This document shows positions 15,597-23,359 of a DNA stretch of 64,000 bases, one piece after another. The number at the start of each line of letters is the position of its first letter. Positions within the stretch are counted from its first letter, which is position 1. The position numbers and the translations under genes are program-made. This DNA comes from Noviluteimonas lactosilytica (GTDB lineage Bacteria; Pseudomonadota; Gammaproteobacteria; Xanthomonadales; Xanthomonadaceae), in the NCBI RefSeq assembly GCF_020866925.1, contig NZ_JAJGAK010000002.1:1-64000 (forward strand), read 5' to 3'. The notes beneath the pieces were generated by a model. That model ran no database searches. It had not been told where the DNA came from and saw nothing but the letters and a program-made list of their open reading frames with translations.

Positions 15597-17963
15597 CTAT
15601 TCGGCCTCTGCGAATCTTGCAGTCATCAAGTTCTCGAGACGCTTGTTTTGTTGGGCGCAGACGCTGAAGCGGGGGTCGGCACAGCATTTGCATTGCGGGC
15701 AAATCAGGCGACCGCACGCGCAGGTTTCCTCGTGTCCAAACACCAAAGGACGGAATCCGCAGTCGGCTTGATTGTTCAAAACGTCCTTACCTCCGCAGTG
15801 CGCCAACAACGTCCGACGCCTTCCATCCGGAAGCGTGCCGACAAGCACCCCATTCTCGAAAATAGTTAGGTCGGACAATTCCAGAAATGTTGACCGAGAC
15901 AGGTTCTTCTCTAGTGTCGCCAGAGCTTTAAGCAATGCACCGATTGTGTCGGTGGGATCCACGACTCCAACCGATGACGCCAGCGACACGGGTTGCCACG
16001 TTCTAGGCGACCCAAACGCCGTGGCGCGCGGGCTTTCACTGGATACTGAAAAACCCCACTTAAACAAACTGGCAAGCTCGGCAGTGTTCACGTCGTCGTT
16101 TTGACTACGCCAGTGAAGCCAAAAGTGGAGCACGAACAAATAGAGCTCCGGCAGTCTCGGCAGTCCACGCACTGCGTCGTCGTTTCGTCGCACACGCTGG
16201 ACATGTGCGCGCAACATTGTAAGGAACGCGCGTTGCCCGGCAGTGTGCGCATCCGTTTCCAACGAACATGATGTATCGCAGAGTGCCAAGAGCACTGGCG
16301 GGATCCCCTCGGCAGCGCCCCTGAAAATCCAGCCTGGCTCGGAACTTGCCAGCCATCCGACTAGTTCTCGCAGGGCAGTATTTCTGCCCCGATAGTGAGC
16401 GTTTGGATAGTCCCAAGACCAAGCGGGAAGCTCAACAAGCTTAGTGGCAGCGTTTACGTGGAGTCGATAGATATGCCCGAAGCTCCGAAGTAGGTTTCGT
16501 GTTTCGCTCGCAGTAGTGACGCCGAGAACGATCATCCGCGTGCCGGTTTCACACTTTAGGCCGCCGTGCCCGTCTAGCGTCGTGTAAGGGCTGCTTACCC
16601 CGCAGAGCAGCACCTCGGACCCACGAGCATCAGTTTTGAAGGCCTTTACCTTCCAGCGACTTGAGTGCGCGCCGCCGTGACGAGTGCGTCGCAGGTTCTT
16701 CACGTCGACGCCGTAACGACTATCGACTTTCAGGTCCATCACGCGCCAGTCTGCAGCGGTTGTATCCAACTGTAGTCGCGCCACGTCTTCGACTTGGAGG
16801 CCAAGCGCGCGGAAGTAGCGCGCGGCGCAGCGCTCGGCTGCCCGTGCAGTCAGCATCTGAGCAGCGATGGCATTCCGAATTTTCTCGCTATCAGTCGATG
16901 GGCACCAGAGATCTGCAAGTTCACGGTCTTTGCGGTCCAGCGCGGCGAACTGTTCGTACGCGCTGTAGCTAGGAAGACGGCGGTCGAGCATACTTACGTC
17001 GCAGATCGCTACTAATCCGTTGTCCAGTGCGGGGAACTTGCAGCGGTACACACGTTCGAGAAAGTGCTTTGGCGCCTTGGAAAAGCCCGGCCAGTCGGGA
17101 GGAATGGCTTCAAGCGCCGATGGCGTACGTTTTAACTGCTCCCCAAAAATGTCCCAGAGATGCGCTGGATCTGGTAAACGAATGTCTTCATCGGTGGCAC
17201 CTAGTTCAAGCGCCAACCACCGGATTATCCAGTCCAAAGCGCTGACTGCCTCGAGATTCGCCTGGCCCAAGCTTGTAGCCAGATCAATCAAATCTGGGCG
17301 GGAATCTGGCACCGAATCCCAGAGGGATTCAAGCCACGTCACCTTGATCGCAGATTTATTGGCAAGACGTTTAATGACAGACAGTGCGGCGCGTGGCTGC
17401 TCGAGGATGAGCGCCATGACGTGGTGCGCCATGACGTCCTCAGGCGCTAGGTGGAGTACGCGCAGGAGAACAGGGTCACCCCACGCCGCAGCCGGAATTT
17501 CGAGCTTTCGGTCGCGGACACACCTGTCGAGCGTAGGGCTTTGTGCTGCTGCCAAAACTAATAGGGGGATTGCCCCAGGTTGCGCGGCTTGAAGTGACCT
17601 CAGTGGTCCGAGCTTCTCTGCCTGATACTTCGAACTATCGACGGCCGCCCACAACAAGTCGGCGGCTTCGCGGGAGCTGACATCTACAATCGACGCCGAT
17701 GTTGCTGCGAACCTCCCGTCCGGCTTCTTTACAACGACCATCCGGACGACGGCTCCCTCCATCCTGTCCCGTGGCAGGGTCAAGGATTCCATCCGTTTTG
17801 GATTGAGGAAAACGGACTCGGAACGAGGTACCGAAAGGCTTTTCGCGAAGCCGAACCCTTCCGATCGATGCTCTTCGATAAACCCAATTTCCTCTGGTTG
17901 CTGGGCTCTGAGGCGATCCCGCTGATCCGTAGAGCTTTGACGCCTCGCGCTTAGGGACTGCAT
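15597..17963 (-). CDS. Large uncharacterised protein with PD-(D/E)XK-like core and cysteine-rich C-terminus
   Basis: 788 aa, no family recognised. Residues 100-370 look alpha-helical. Around 377-422 is a restriction-endonuclease-like pattern: helix Glu E377, then D405 and D410, then YGVDVKN with D420-V-K422. The tail has a zinc-cluster pattern (C748, C750, C755, C758, C760, C761, C769, plus C724 and C735). Internal hydrophobic stretches (603-617) look buried rather than membrane-spanning. GC is lower than in the flanks. The ATG at 17963 has a weak SD, and Met58 or Met68 are alternative starts. It converges on the integrase gene and diverges from the DUF262-RelA/SpoT pair, a cargo position typical of defence genes. 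Nuclease activity is inference. Confidence 0.6.
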   Translation of the reverse strand: MQSLSARRQSSTDQRDRLRAQQPEEIGFIEEHRSEGFGFAKSLSVPRSESVFLNPKRMESLTLPRDRMEGAVVRMVVVKKPDGRFAATSASIVDVSSREAADLLWAAVDSSKYQAEKLGPLRSLQAAQPGAIPLLVLAAAQSPTLDRCVRDRKLEIPAAAWGDPVLLRVLHLAPEDVMAHHVMALILEQPRAALSVIKRLANKSAIKVTWLESLWDSVPDSRPDLIDLATSLGQANLEAVSALDWIIRWLALELGATDEDIRLPDPAHLWDIFGEQLKRTPSALEAIPPDWPGFSKAPKHFLERVYRCKFPALDNGLVAICDVSMLDRRLPSYSAYEQFAALDRKDRELADLWCPSTDSEKIRNAIAAQMLTARAAERCAARYFRALGLQVEDVARLQLDTTAADWRVMDLKVDSRYGVDVKNLRRTRHGGAHSSRWKVKAFKTDARGSEVLLCGVSSPYTTLDGHGGLKCETGTRMIVLGVTTASETRNLLRSFGHIYRLHVNAATKLVELPAWSWDYPNAHYRGRNTALRELVGWLASSEPGWIFRGAAEGIPPVLLALCDTSCSLETDAHTAGQRAFLTMLRAHVQRVRRNDDAVRGLPRLPELYLFVLHFWLHWRSQNDDVNTAELASLFKWGFSVSSESPRATAFGSPRTWQPVSLASSVGVVDPTDTIGALLKALATLEKNLSRSTFLELSDLTIFENGVLVGTLPDGRRRTLLAHCGGKDVLNNQADCGFRPLVFGHEETCACGRLICPQCKCCADPRFSVCAQQNKRLENLMTARFAEAE

Positions 17964-18146
17964 TTCGGCCGCTGACGGTGGAGATTCGCTTTAGCTTACC
18001 TGCGCGGGGCCATCTTCTGCTTGGGGCCGAACGCGGGCCCGGGGGTACATGCGCGATGCAACCCGAGATTTCCCGGGTCGCGGCACCCCAGTGGGCGCAC
18101 GGTTGACCTAGGGACAAGTGTCTAGGGATGATTGTCGGGACTACAA

Positions 18147-18158
18147 GGAAGGCCTTCC
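18147..18158. promoter_or_regulatory. Palindrome at the ribosome-binding site of the DUF262 gene
   Basis: GGAAGGCCTTCC is a perfect 12-nt palindrome that includes the likely SD (GGAAGG) 9 nt before ATG 18162. Upstream, CTAGGGA occurs twice (18108-18114 and 18122-18128). In the mRNA the palindrome could hide the SD; as DNA it could be an operator. Confidence 0.4.
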
Positions 18159-18161
18159 AAC

Positions 18162-19196
18162 ATGTCCAGGCGCCACAATTTTCAAACGGTTAGCTGGTTC
18201 TATGACATCGCGCAGCGCGATCTGCTCGACTTGAACCCACCCTACCAACGACGCAGCGTCTGGAATCAAGAATTCAAAGATTATTTCGTCGACACGGTTC
18301 TGCTGAACTATCCAGCGCCGGCCATTTTCCTATTTGAGGACATCAGTTCAGATGGGCGCTCGGTCTATCACGTGGTCGATGGGAAGCAGCGCCTAACTAC
18401 GCTTCTCGAGTTCATCCGGGGCGACTTCCCCGTGCGAGATAAAAGTAATGTCGCGGCTGCCAAGGGCAAGTACTTCAAGAATCTGGACGATGCGCTCAAG
18501 AAGCAGGTTTGGTCGTACCAGTTCCTAGTCGAATACGTTCCGACCGATGACGAAGAAATCATCAATGGCATTTTCGATCGAATCAATCGAAATGTTGCCA
18601 AACTGACGCAACAAGAGTTGCGTCACGCCCGCCTCGATGGGGAATTTATCTCTGCAGCGGAAGACCAAGCGCAGTGGATGGAGGAGGTGTTGCCGCCGAA
18701 TATGCCGCGCTTCTTATCCCAGTCAAAAAAGCAGATGAAAGACGTGGAATTTGTCGCGCTTCTGCTGCTGCTCATTGAAGAGGGTCCGAAAGGCTATTCC
18801 CAAGAGCTCTTGGACGAGGCGTTCAGCTCTCGGGATAGCGAGTGGGAGCTGAAACACCAGACGATCGGATCGTTCCAACGCGCTATCGCGGCGCTGGAGC
18901 AGATCATAAGGTCATCCGTAGACCCCAAGGAGCTTTTTGCTAGTCGGCTGCGTAACCAAGCCGACTTCTATTCCCTTATCGGGGCCGTCCATGGCCTGCT
19001 GGAGGAAGGCGCATTAGTTCAGCCTGATGAAGCTTCTCGTCGCCTGGTGCAATTTCTGAATCGAGTAGACAGCGAGGCGGAACGGCTGAAGGACCCCGAA
19101 CTTATGGGTTACTACGATGCTGCGCGCTCGGCCTCGAACGACCGAGGGCCGAGAGAGAGGAGAATTCAGTACCTGCGGCAGTTGTTGTCGGCATGA
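18162..19196 (+). CDS. DUF262 (ParB/Srx-like, GmrS-type) domain protein
   Basis: 344-aa protein of the DUF262 type, the fold that forms the N-terminal nucleotide-hydrolysing domain of GmrSD-type restriction enzymes. Visible motifs are PPYQRRSVW (26-34), the signature DGKQR at 73-77 (family DGQQR) followed by LTTLLEF, and IFDRINRNVAKLTQQELRHA (137-156). No HNH/DUF1524 nuclease domain follows, so any effector must be supplied by another protein. The stop overlaps the RelA/SpoT gene start (ATGA), so the two are almost certainly one functional unit. ATG 18162 has GGAAGG upstream; a TTG 30 nt earlier is in frame but unsupported. Confidence 0.85.
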   Translation: MSRRHNFQTVSWFYDIAQRDLLDLNPPYQRRSVWNQEFKDYFVDTVLLNYPAPAIFLFEDISSDGRSVYHVVDGKQRLTTLLEFIRGDFPVRDKSNVAAAKGKYFKNLDDALKKQVWSYQFLVEYVPTDDEEIINGIFDRINRNVAKLTQQELRHARLDGEFISAAEDQAQWMEEVLPPNMPRFLSQSKKQMKDVEFVALLLLLIEEGPKGYSQELLDEAFSSRDSEWELKHQTIGSFQRAIAALEQIIRSSVDPKELFASRLRNQADFYSLIGAVHGLLEEGALVQPDEASRRLVQFLNRVDSEAERLKDPELMGYYDAARSASNDRGPRERRIQYLRQLLSA

Positions 19197-20194
19197 TCAT
19201 TCCGCCTGCCGTCGAGCGAAAGCATGCGTTTGTTCAGGCCTATGTCGAACAAGTGGGGGCGCGGGTAAGGGACATTGTTTCCAATTTCTGTGAGGACAGC
19301 GGCTATGCTTTTTTGGGGCGAGTCAAAGGTGTTGCATCTCTCGCGGAGAAGTTAGAAGGCGGGAGATACAAGCAATGGAGTGATGTCGACGACTTGTACG
19401 CTTGCGCCGTGATCATTCCCACACTAAGTGACGAACCATCGGTTCTCGCATTTCTGCGAGATCGCTTTACCGAGCAGGCGACAAGAGCAAGAGCGACATC
19501 CAAGAAGGATCCTGATGTTTTTCGCTTTGACTCCACAAGGTTTGTGGGTTCTTTGCGGGATGATGTTGGCATCTCGGGACCGCTCACATCGGTTCAATTT
19601 GAAGTACAGATCAGGAGCGCGTTCGAACACGCATGGTCTGTATCAACACACGCGCTGGCATACAAGGGTGGGAACGTAGGCTGGCGGCACAAGAGGCTTG
19701 CCGCTCAACTCCGCGCGTCTATCGAACAGTTGGATCAGGTCGTTCTGGGCTTTCAGGAGTGGACCGGCCTGATACAAGAGCAGCGCTGGCATTACGTGGA
19801 TGATCAACGCGCGCTTGTTGAGGGATTCGAGTCATGGGTCGCTGACGGATCAATTCCGCAGGAAATTGCGCCGGAAAGCTGGGTCCGGTTCGGCGAGAAT
19901 CTCTACTCGTTGATTTCAGCAACCATGAAGTCCGACCGAGAACACGGCCACGTAAAAAATGTCGAGCACCTGCTTGCTGCGATCGCAAAGGAACTTGAAG
20001 ATTTCAGTGGAAATAAGTTCCCGCGCAGCATCTCACTCCTGCAGTTTTGCATCGGCGTTATGTTCAAGGCTGGACTCGCCACGGAAACGCGGGCGAAGTA
20101 CTGCGCGCTAGTTACGGATGAACTCCGTTCGCTTTATCCCGACGTTTCGAAGGCGAAATTCAGCGTGTTCGACTTCGAATTCGAGACGGCTTAA
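19193..20194 (+). CDS. RelA/SpoT-domain nucleotidyltransferase, candidate toxSAS-like effector
   Basis: 333-aa protein with a single RelA/SpoT synthetase-type domain (PF04607) in the N-terminal half and no HD hydrolase, TGS or ACT domain. GRVK at 42-45 matches the ATP-side basic motif. DVDDLYA at 64-70 keeps the metal-binding acidic positions, but the usual GxR after it is altered. EVQIR at 137-141 keeps the catalytic Glu and is followed by H146, W148, H153 and YK (157-158). The usual GYxSxH loop is not evident. The C-terminal helical half is unassigned. It could make (p)ppGpp or (p)ppApp, or pyrophosphorylate tRNA as known toxSAS enzymes do. Translation is coupled to the DUF262 gene. Confidence 0.82.
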   Translation: MIIPPAVERKHAFVQAYVEQVGARVRDIVSNFCEDSGYAFLGRVKGVASLAEKLEGGRYKQWSDVDDLYACAVIIPTLSDEPSVLAFLRDRFTEQATRARATSKKDPDVFRFDSTRFVGSLRDDVGISGPLTSVQFEVQIRSAFEHAWSVSTHALAYKGGNVGWRHKRLAAQLRASIEQLDQVVLGFQEWTGLIQEQRWHYVDDQRALVEGFESWVADGSIPQEIAPESWVRFGENLYSLISATMKSDREHGHVKNVEHLLAAIAKELEDFSGNKFPRSISLLQFCIGVMFKAGLATETRAKYCALVTDELRSLYPDVSKAKFSVFDFEFETA

Positions 20195-20239
20195 AGCCAA
20201 CCCGCTTACACACACTCTCGTAGAAGCCCCTTATCGGAG

Positions 20240-20650
20240 CTAATCCCGTCCGGCCGGGAACAATTCTCGCCAGTCGCGGCGAGATGGATCGTAGGCCTCC
20301 TCTGTCGCATTGATGCTTCCAAAAGCTAAGACGCCTGTTCTTTGCGGGGATAGCCTCGCGTGTGGCAGCAGGCGCAAAGCACGCCTGCTTGCCATGACGG
20401 CGGCGCGAACACCACGCCAGTGAGCGCTGGCGTCGCGGCTTCGGCCGGAAGCAAGCATCCATTTATGTGCTGCGTGCTCCTCCAACAACAAGTCGACGTG
20501 ATCAATCATGGCGGGAATGTCTGAAGCCACAAAGTGCCCCCGCGGTGCGGCACCGAATTCGCGAACCCACGTGATCAGTTGGTCTTGCGAGAGGTCGCCT
20601 GGCGCCTCGATCGCGGCCGGTGGGGTGATGCGGGCGGGACGGCGGGCCAT
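20240..20650 (-). CDS. Small hypothetical protein of the integrative element
   Basis: 136-aa protein with no recognised family. A Pro/Ala-rich start is followed by a helical segment with several His (HVDLLLEEHAAHKWMLASG) and an Arg-rich helix (HWRGVRAAVMASRRALRLL). Start set at ATG 20650 (weak SD AGG). Last gene of the minus-strand module, converging on the RelA/SpoT gene. Confidence 0.55.
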   Translation of the reverse strand: MARRPARITPPAAIEAPGDLSQDQLITWVREFGAAPRGHFVASDIPAMIDHVDLLLEEHAAHKWMLASGRSRDASAHWRGVRAAVMASRRALRLLPHARLSPQRTGVLAFGSINATEEAYDPSRRDWRELFPAGRD

Positions 20651-20682
20651 GCTTGCCTGATTTTCAATTCGCGGACACTTAT

Positions 20683-20889
20683 TCAAGAAGTAGGGGGCGG
20701 CCGGTGGTCATCCGCCGTGGAGGTTTTTTGATCCTCCCCCCCGGCATCTTGGCCTCCATCCACGCTCGCATAGAAGCGCCGCCTAAGCGCGTCGGTAGCG
20801 GACGGCATAAACCCAATGTCGTGTTGAAGGCACTCGCACACGGCCTCTAACAGGGCCAGCGTGTCGCGGGTTGGCTTCCTTCGCATCAT
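20683..20889 (-). CDS. Small hypothetical protein of the integrative element
   Basis: 68-aa protein beginning MMRRKPTRDTLALLEAVCEC, one predicted amphipathic helix, then a polar Gln/Asp/Pro-rich tail. The start at 20889 lies 4 nt after the previous stop and has GAGGA upstream, overlapping the end of that gene. No homology recognised; reality rests on operon spacing and RBS. Confidence 0.5.
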   Translation of the reverse strand: MMRRKPTRDTLALLEAVCECLQHDIGFMPSATDALRRRFYASVDGGQDAGGEDQKTSTADDHRPPPTS

Positions 20890-20893
20890 CGGA

Positions 20894-21277
20894 CTATTCC
20901 TCTTCTGATTTGTACAGGAGCGAGCGATAGCGGACATCGGCGTCTCGTTCTGATGTGCCGTCGTCCCGGATGGTTCGAACGATTTGGACGAATTCCATGA
21001 GCGAGGAGACGAGCCGGTCGGCAGAAGCCACGAGCGCTTCGCCAGGCGTCGGAGACACGCTCAGCGCCAACCCCTCCGAAAGGATGACAGCGGGGGGAGC
21101 GTTCTTCGCGAGCTCCGCGTGTTCGGCCTCCAACGCCGAGGCCTGTTGAAGAAGCACCTTCCGACCGGCGTCGTCGGTCATCGAGTACGCCAAGTCACTG
21201 ATGTGGCCCTTGCCATCCGGTCCAATCCAAACTGCGGGCGAACGATCTTCGCCACCAAGCCATTCTGACTTTTTCAT
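20894..21277 (-). CDS. Hypothetical protein of the integrative element
   Basis: 127-aa protein starting MKKSEWLGGEDRSPAVWIG. An N-terminal beta-rich part (WIGPDGKGHISDLAYSMT) reads like a small phage domain. A long helical segment and an acidic end (YKSEEE) follow. The start at 21277 is preferred over the ATG six bases upstream because GGAG is then 6 nt away and the start overlaps the preceding stop as ATGA. Function unknown. Confidence 0.6.
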   Translation of the reverse strand: MKKSEWLGGEDRSPAVWIGPDGKGHISDLAYSMTDDAGRKVLLQQASALEAEHAELAKNAPPAVILSEGLALSVSPTPGEALVASADRLVSSLMEFVQIVRTIRDDGTSERDADVRYRSLLYKSEEE

Positions 21278-21498
21278 TTCCATCTCCGTGGATGGCTTCC
21301 TAAGCGAGGAGGAACCTCGTGTTTCGGAATTGGGTTCGGCCCAGCGCGGGAAGAGCCGGAGCGGCCGCGGTCGCGCTTCTGCTCCAACGCATCAACGCGC
21401 GCGAGCAAGCTTCTGAGAATCTCGCGCACGGGTTCCAAACGCGCATCCATTGCCATGCGAATTCCGCCGGCGAGCGCGCGACGCTCCTTCTCGTTCAT
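21274..21498 (-). CDS. Small hypothetical protein, N-terminal coiled coil
   Basis: 74-aa protein. Residues 1-45 are a charged helix with heptad character (REILRSLLARVDALEQKRD), followed by a disordered Arg/Pro/Gly tail. GGAGG lies 8 nt before ATG 21498, and the stop overlaps the next gene as ATGA. No family recognised. Confidence 0.58.
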   Translation of the reverse strand: MNEKERRALAGGIRMAMDARLEPVREILRSLLARVDALEQKRDRGRSGSSRAGPNPIPKHEVPPRLGSHPRRWK

Positions 21499-21502
21499 AA
21501 AG

Positions 21503-21748
21503 TCAAACCTCCGAGAATCTATCCAACGAGTCGCACCCCTCGACGACCCTTGCGCACTCCGCTAGCTCCGCTGCCCGACTGGCGTAGCGGGCCGCAATCG
21601 GATTGAAAAGACCGGCGGCAACGCGCGTGAGCATTGGGCACAACGCTTGGAGCGCTTCCTCGCTGGTAATGTGATCGATACGGTCTGCTAGCAGGACAAC
21701 CTCCGTCTCGCGAAGCAAACCATCGTCGCTGGAGCTGATCGTGTTCAT
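21503..21748 (-). CDS. Small hypothetical protein of the integrative element
   Basis: 81-aa protein, mostly helical and acidic, with hydrophobic faces (LLADRIDHITSEEALQALCPML). Its start overlaps the stop of the replication-like gene (ATGA), and it ends 4 nt before the next start. Unknown role; size and position fit the regulatory or accessory proteins in satellite replication modules. Confidence 0.6.
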   Translation of the reverse strand: MNTISSSDDGLLRETEVVLLADRIDHITSEEALQALCPMLTRVAAGLFNPIAARYASRAAELAECARVVEGCDSLDRFSEV

Positions 21749-22416
21749 ACGGCCTCCGCTGTGGTGGACTGGTCGCTCTCTGGAGACGCTCCTACGCTCG
21801 CTTGGCGGGCAGGCCTCAAGAGTTGGCGAATGTTCCCCATTTCTTTTTCCGCAACGCCTGGCGTGATCTGGCGTGCGGCTTCTAGAGAAGAGTTGTTCTC
21901 TTCTCTATGTGATGGTGAGGGCGCCCCTTGGACGTCGCGGGACGCGTTGCGGGACGCATCACGTGACGCCGCTTCTGCGTGTTTCGCTTTTTGCCGTTCT
22001 CGGTATCGTCGCGAGCGCTCCGCTTTTTGCAGGCGTCGCTTCTCCGTCCCGAACGAATGGCGCTCGAAATGGGGCAGCGAGGCAGTCATGGTGGTGTCGT
22101 CGTAGGCGAGCCAACCCACCACCTGCATGGCGCGCGCGAACCCCGGAAGCTCGGCGATGTCGTCAACATCCTCGGTCGTGACCATTCGGCACGAGCCGTC
22201 CGTGCTATTACAGTCGAACCACGCCCAGATACACACCAAGGCGCCGACGACACTGTTTCGCGAGACGTTCAATGCGCGCGCGATGTGCCGCACCTCTGGC
22301 TTAGAGGCAAGACCGGTGCCGATCTTGATCCAGTTGGAAACGCGAACCGCGCCGACGGCGCCTGGTGCTGCACCGCTCGGGGCCGGATGCGGTGAGGGAC
22401 GCGAAGGGCTGTCCAT
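21745..22416 (-). CDS. Putative phage/satellite replication-initiation-type protein (winged-helix)
   Basis: 223-aa protein. Residues 27-125 resemble the N-terminal winged-helix domain of phage replication organisers: NWIKIGTGLASKPEVRHIARAL, an HTH-like NVSRNSVVGALVCIWAWFD, then an acidic strand and LPHFERHSFGTEKRR. A basic, coiled RRYRERQKAKHAEAA segment and a disordered tail follow. It starts 2 nt after the AlpA-like gene stop and overlaps the next gene (ATGA). Replication of the element is the likely role by analogy; no helicase or primase domain is present, so host or helper enzymes would be needed. Confidence 0.6.
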   Translation of the reverse strand: MDSPSRPSPHPAPSGAAPGAVGAVRVSNWIKIGTGLASKPEVRHIARALNVSRNSVVGALVCIWAWFDCNSTDGSCRMVTTEDVDDIAELPGFARAMQVVGWLAYDDTTMTASLPHFERHSFGTEKRRLQKAERSRRYRERQKAKHAEAASRDASRNASRDVQGAPSPSHREENNSSLEAARQITPGVAEKEMGNIRQLLRPARQASVGASPESDQSTTAEAV

Positions 22417-22418
22417 GG

Positions 22419-22688
22419 TTAGGACCTTGCGCCCGTCGGCGCGGTGCGTTTCTGGGTCGACTGAGCCGGCGTCGGCTTGCGGTCGCGGTGGCTGCGCTGT
22501 GCTTCAGCGACAGCCATGCGCCGCATGAACTGCTTCTCGGCTGCGGCGGTAATTCGGGGCCGGCGGCCGTAGTGAATGACCTCCAGTTCGCCAGAGTTGA
22601 TCAGGCCATAGACGTAAGACCGGGAGACTCCGTGGCGCTCGCGGAAATCGTCGATGGTGAAGACGATGCTGTCGGTGGACGCGGCCAT
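22419..22688 (-). CDS. AlpA/excisionase-like DNA-binding protein
   Basis: 89-aa protein with a MerR-type winged HTH at residues 9-55 (IDDFRERHGVSRSYVYGLINSGELEVIHYGRRPRIT read as HTH plus wing) and a basic tail. Such small proteins regulate integrase or act as recombination directionality factors in satellites and islands (AlpA in PICI-type elements). First gene of the coupled module, with an 18-nt palindrome 70 nt upstream that it may bind. Confidence 0.75.
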   Translation of the reverse strand: MAASTDSIVFTIDDFRERHGVSRSYVYGLINSGELEVIHYGRRPRITAAAEKQFMRRMAVAEAQRSHRDRKPTPAQSTQKRTAPTGARS

Positions 22689-22757
22689 TGATGTCCTCGA
22701 ACGACGCAGGCTGTTTGCCTGTGTTCGAAGATGCGCCGCTTGGTTTCAATCGTCGAC

Positions 22758-22775
22758 GGAGGTGCTAGCACCTCC
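22758..22775. promoter_or_regulatory. 18-nt perfect palindrome upstream of the AlpA-like gene
   Basis: GGAGGTGCTAGCACCTCC reads identically on both strands. It is in the 119-bp gap between the AlpA-like gene and the gene upstream, where the module promoter should lie. An operator for the AlpA-like protein or for a helper-phage regulator is the natural reading; an intrinsic terminator is less likely because no U-run follows. Confidence 0.6.
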
Positions 22776-22807
22776 TTCTCGATTGGTGCGCGAAGTGTCG
22801 GGGTGGG

Positions 22808-23359
22808 CTATGTGGACTTATGGCCGCCCGCGCCCGCGGGACGTTTCCTGCACTCGCGCTCCCGTAAGCGGTCGCCGACCCAATCGGCGCCGAACATCGA
22901 GCCGCGCTCCTCCTTGATGCCGAGTTCTGCTCGGATTTCGTCGGAGATTTCCTGGTGGGTGCGTTCTTTCCAAGTCCCGTCGCTGACGTGCCGGTCGATG
23001 ATCTTGAGCGCCTTTTTTCGCTGCTCGTCTCTGGACCAGCGGATGTGCCCACCGCGGCCCCGTGCGTCCGTCAACTTTTGTAGTTCTGTTTCCGCCGCGA
23101 TCGCGCGCGCGGTGACTCGTCTGGCCGCTGCTTCGTAACGAACGTCCAGCAGGACCACCCACTGGCGGCGAGCACGGGCTAATCGACGCAACTCGTTGAG
23201 ACTGAGTTCGTCTTCCTGCGCGTCGAGCTCCGGGCCGATCTTCCAGTGCCCCGCAGCGGATGGAACTCCAGTTTTTATCGCCGCGCACTCTTTGAGAATT
23301 TCTGCGGCGTGCGGGAGAGGGCGAAACCGCCCCGCGGAATTCGGATTCTTCGTGCCCAC
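22808..23359 (-). CDS. Hypothetical protein near the right attachment site
   Basis: 183-aa protein of unknown function. The middle is strongly helical and basic (LNELRRLARARRQW then AARRVTARAIAAETEL); the C-terminal half carries DEQRKKALKIIDRHV and RTHQEISDEIRAELG, which looks HTH-like. The GTG at 23359 was chosen because GAGGG lies 6 nt upstream; the frame is open 28 codons further towards att without a good SD. A second frame is open over the same bases but reads as Arg-rich noise. It could be a regulator of excision. Confidence 0.5.
   Translation of the reverse strand: MGTKNPNSAGRFRPLPHAAEILKECAAIKTGVPSAAGHWKIGPELDAQEDELSLNELRRLARARRQWVVLLDVRYEAAARRVTARAIAAETELQKLTDARGRGGHIRWSRDEQRKKALKIIDRHVSDGTWKERTHQEISDEIRAELGIKEERGSMFGADWVGDRLRERECRKRPAGAGGHKST

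Noticed and set aside
17635-18117. Minus-strand frame of 160 codons overlapping the start of the 788-aa gene
   Set aside because: No RBS, no motif and a mostly overlapping frame; the 788-aa frame is longer with consistent domain-like content.
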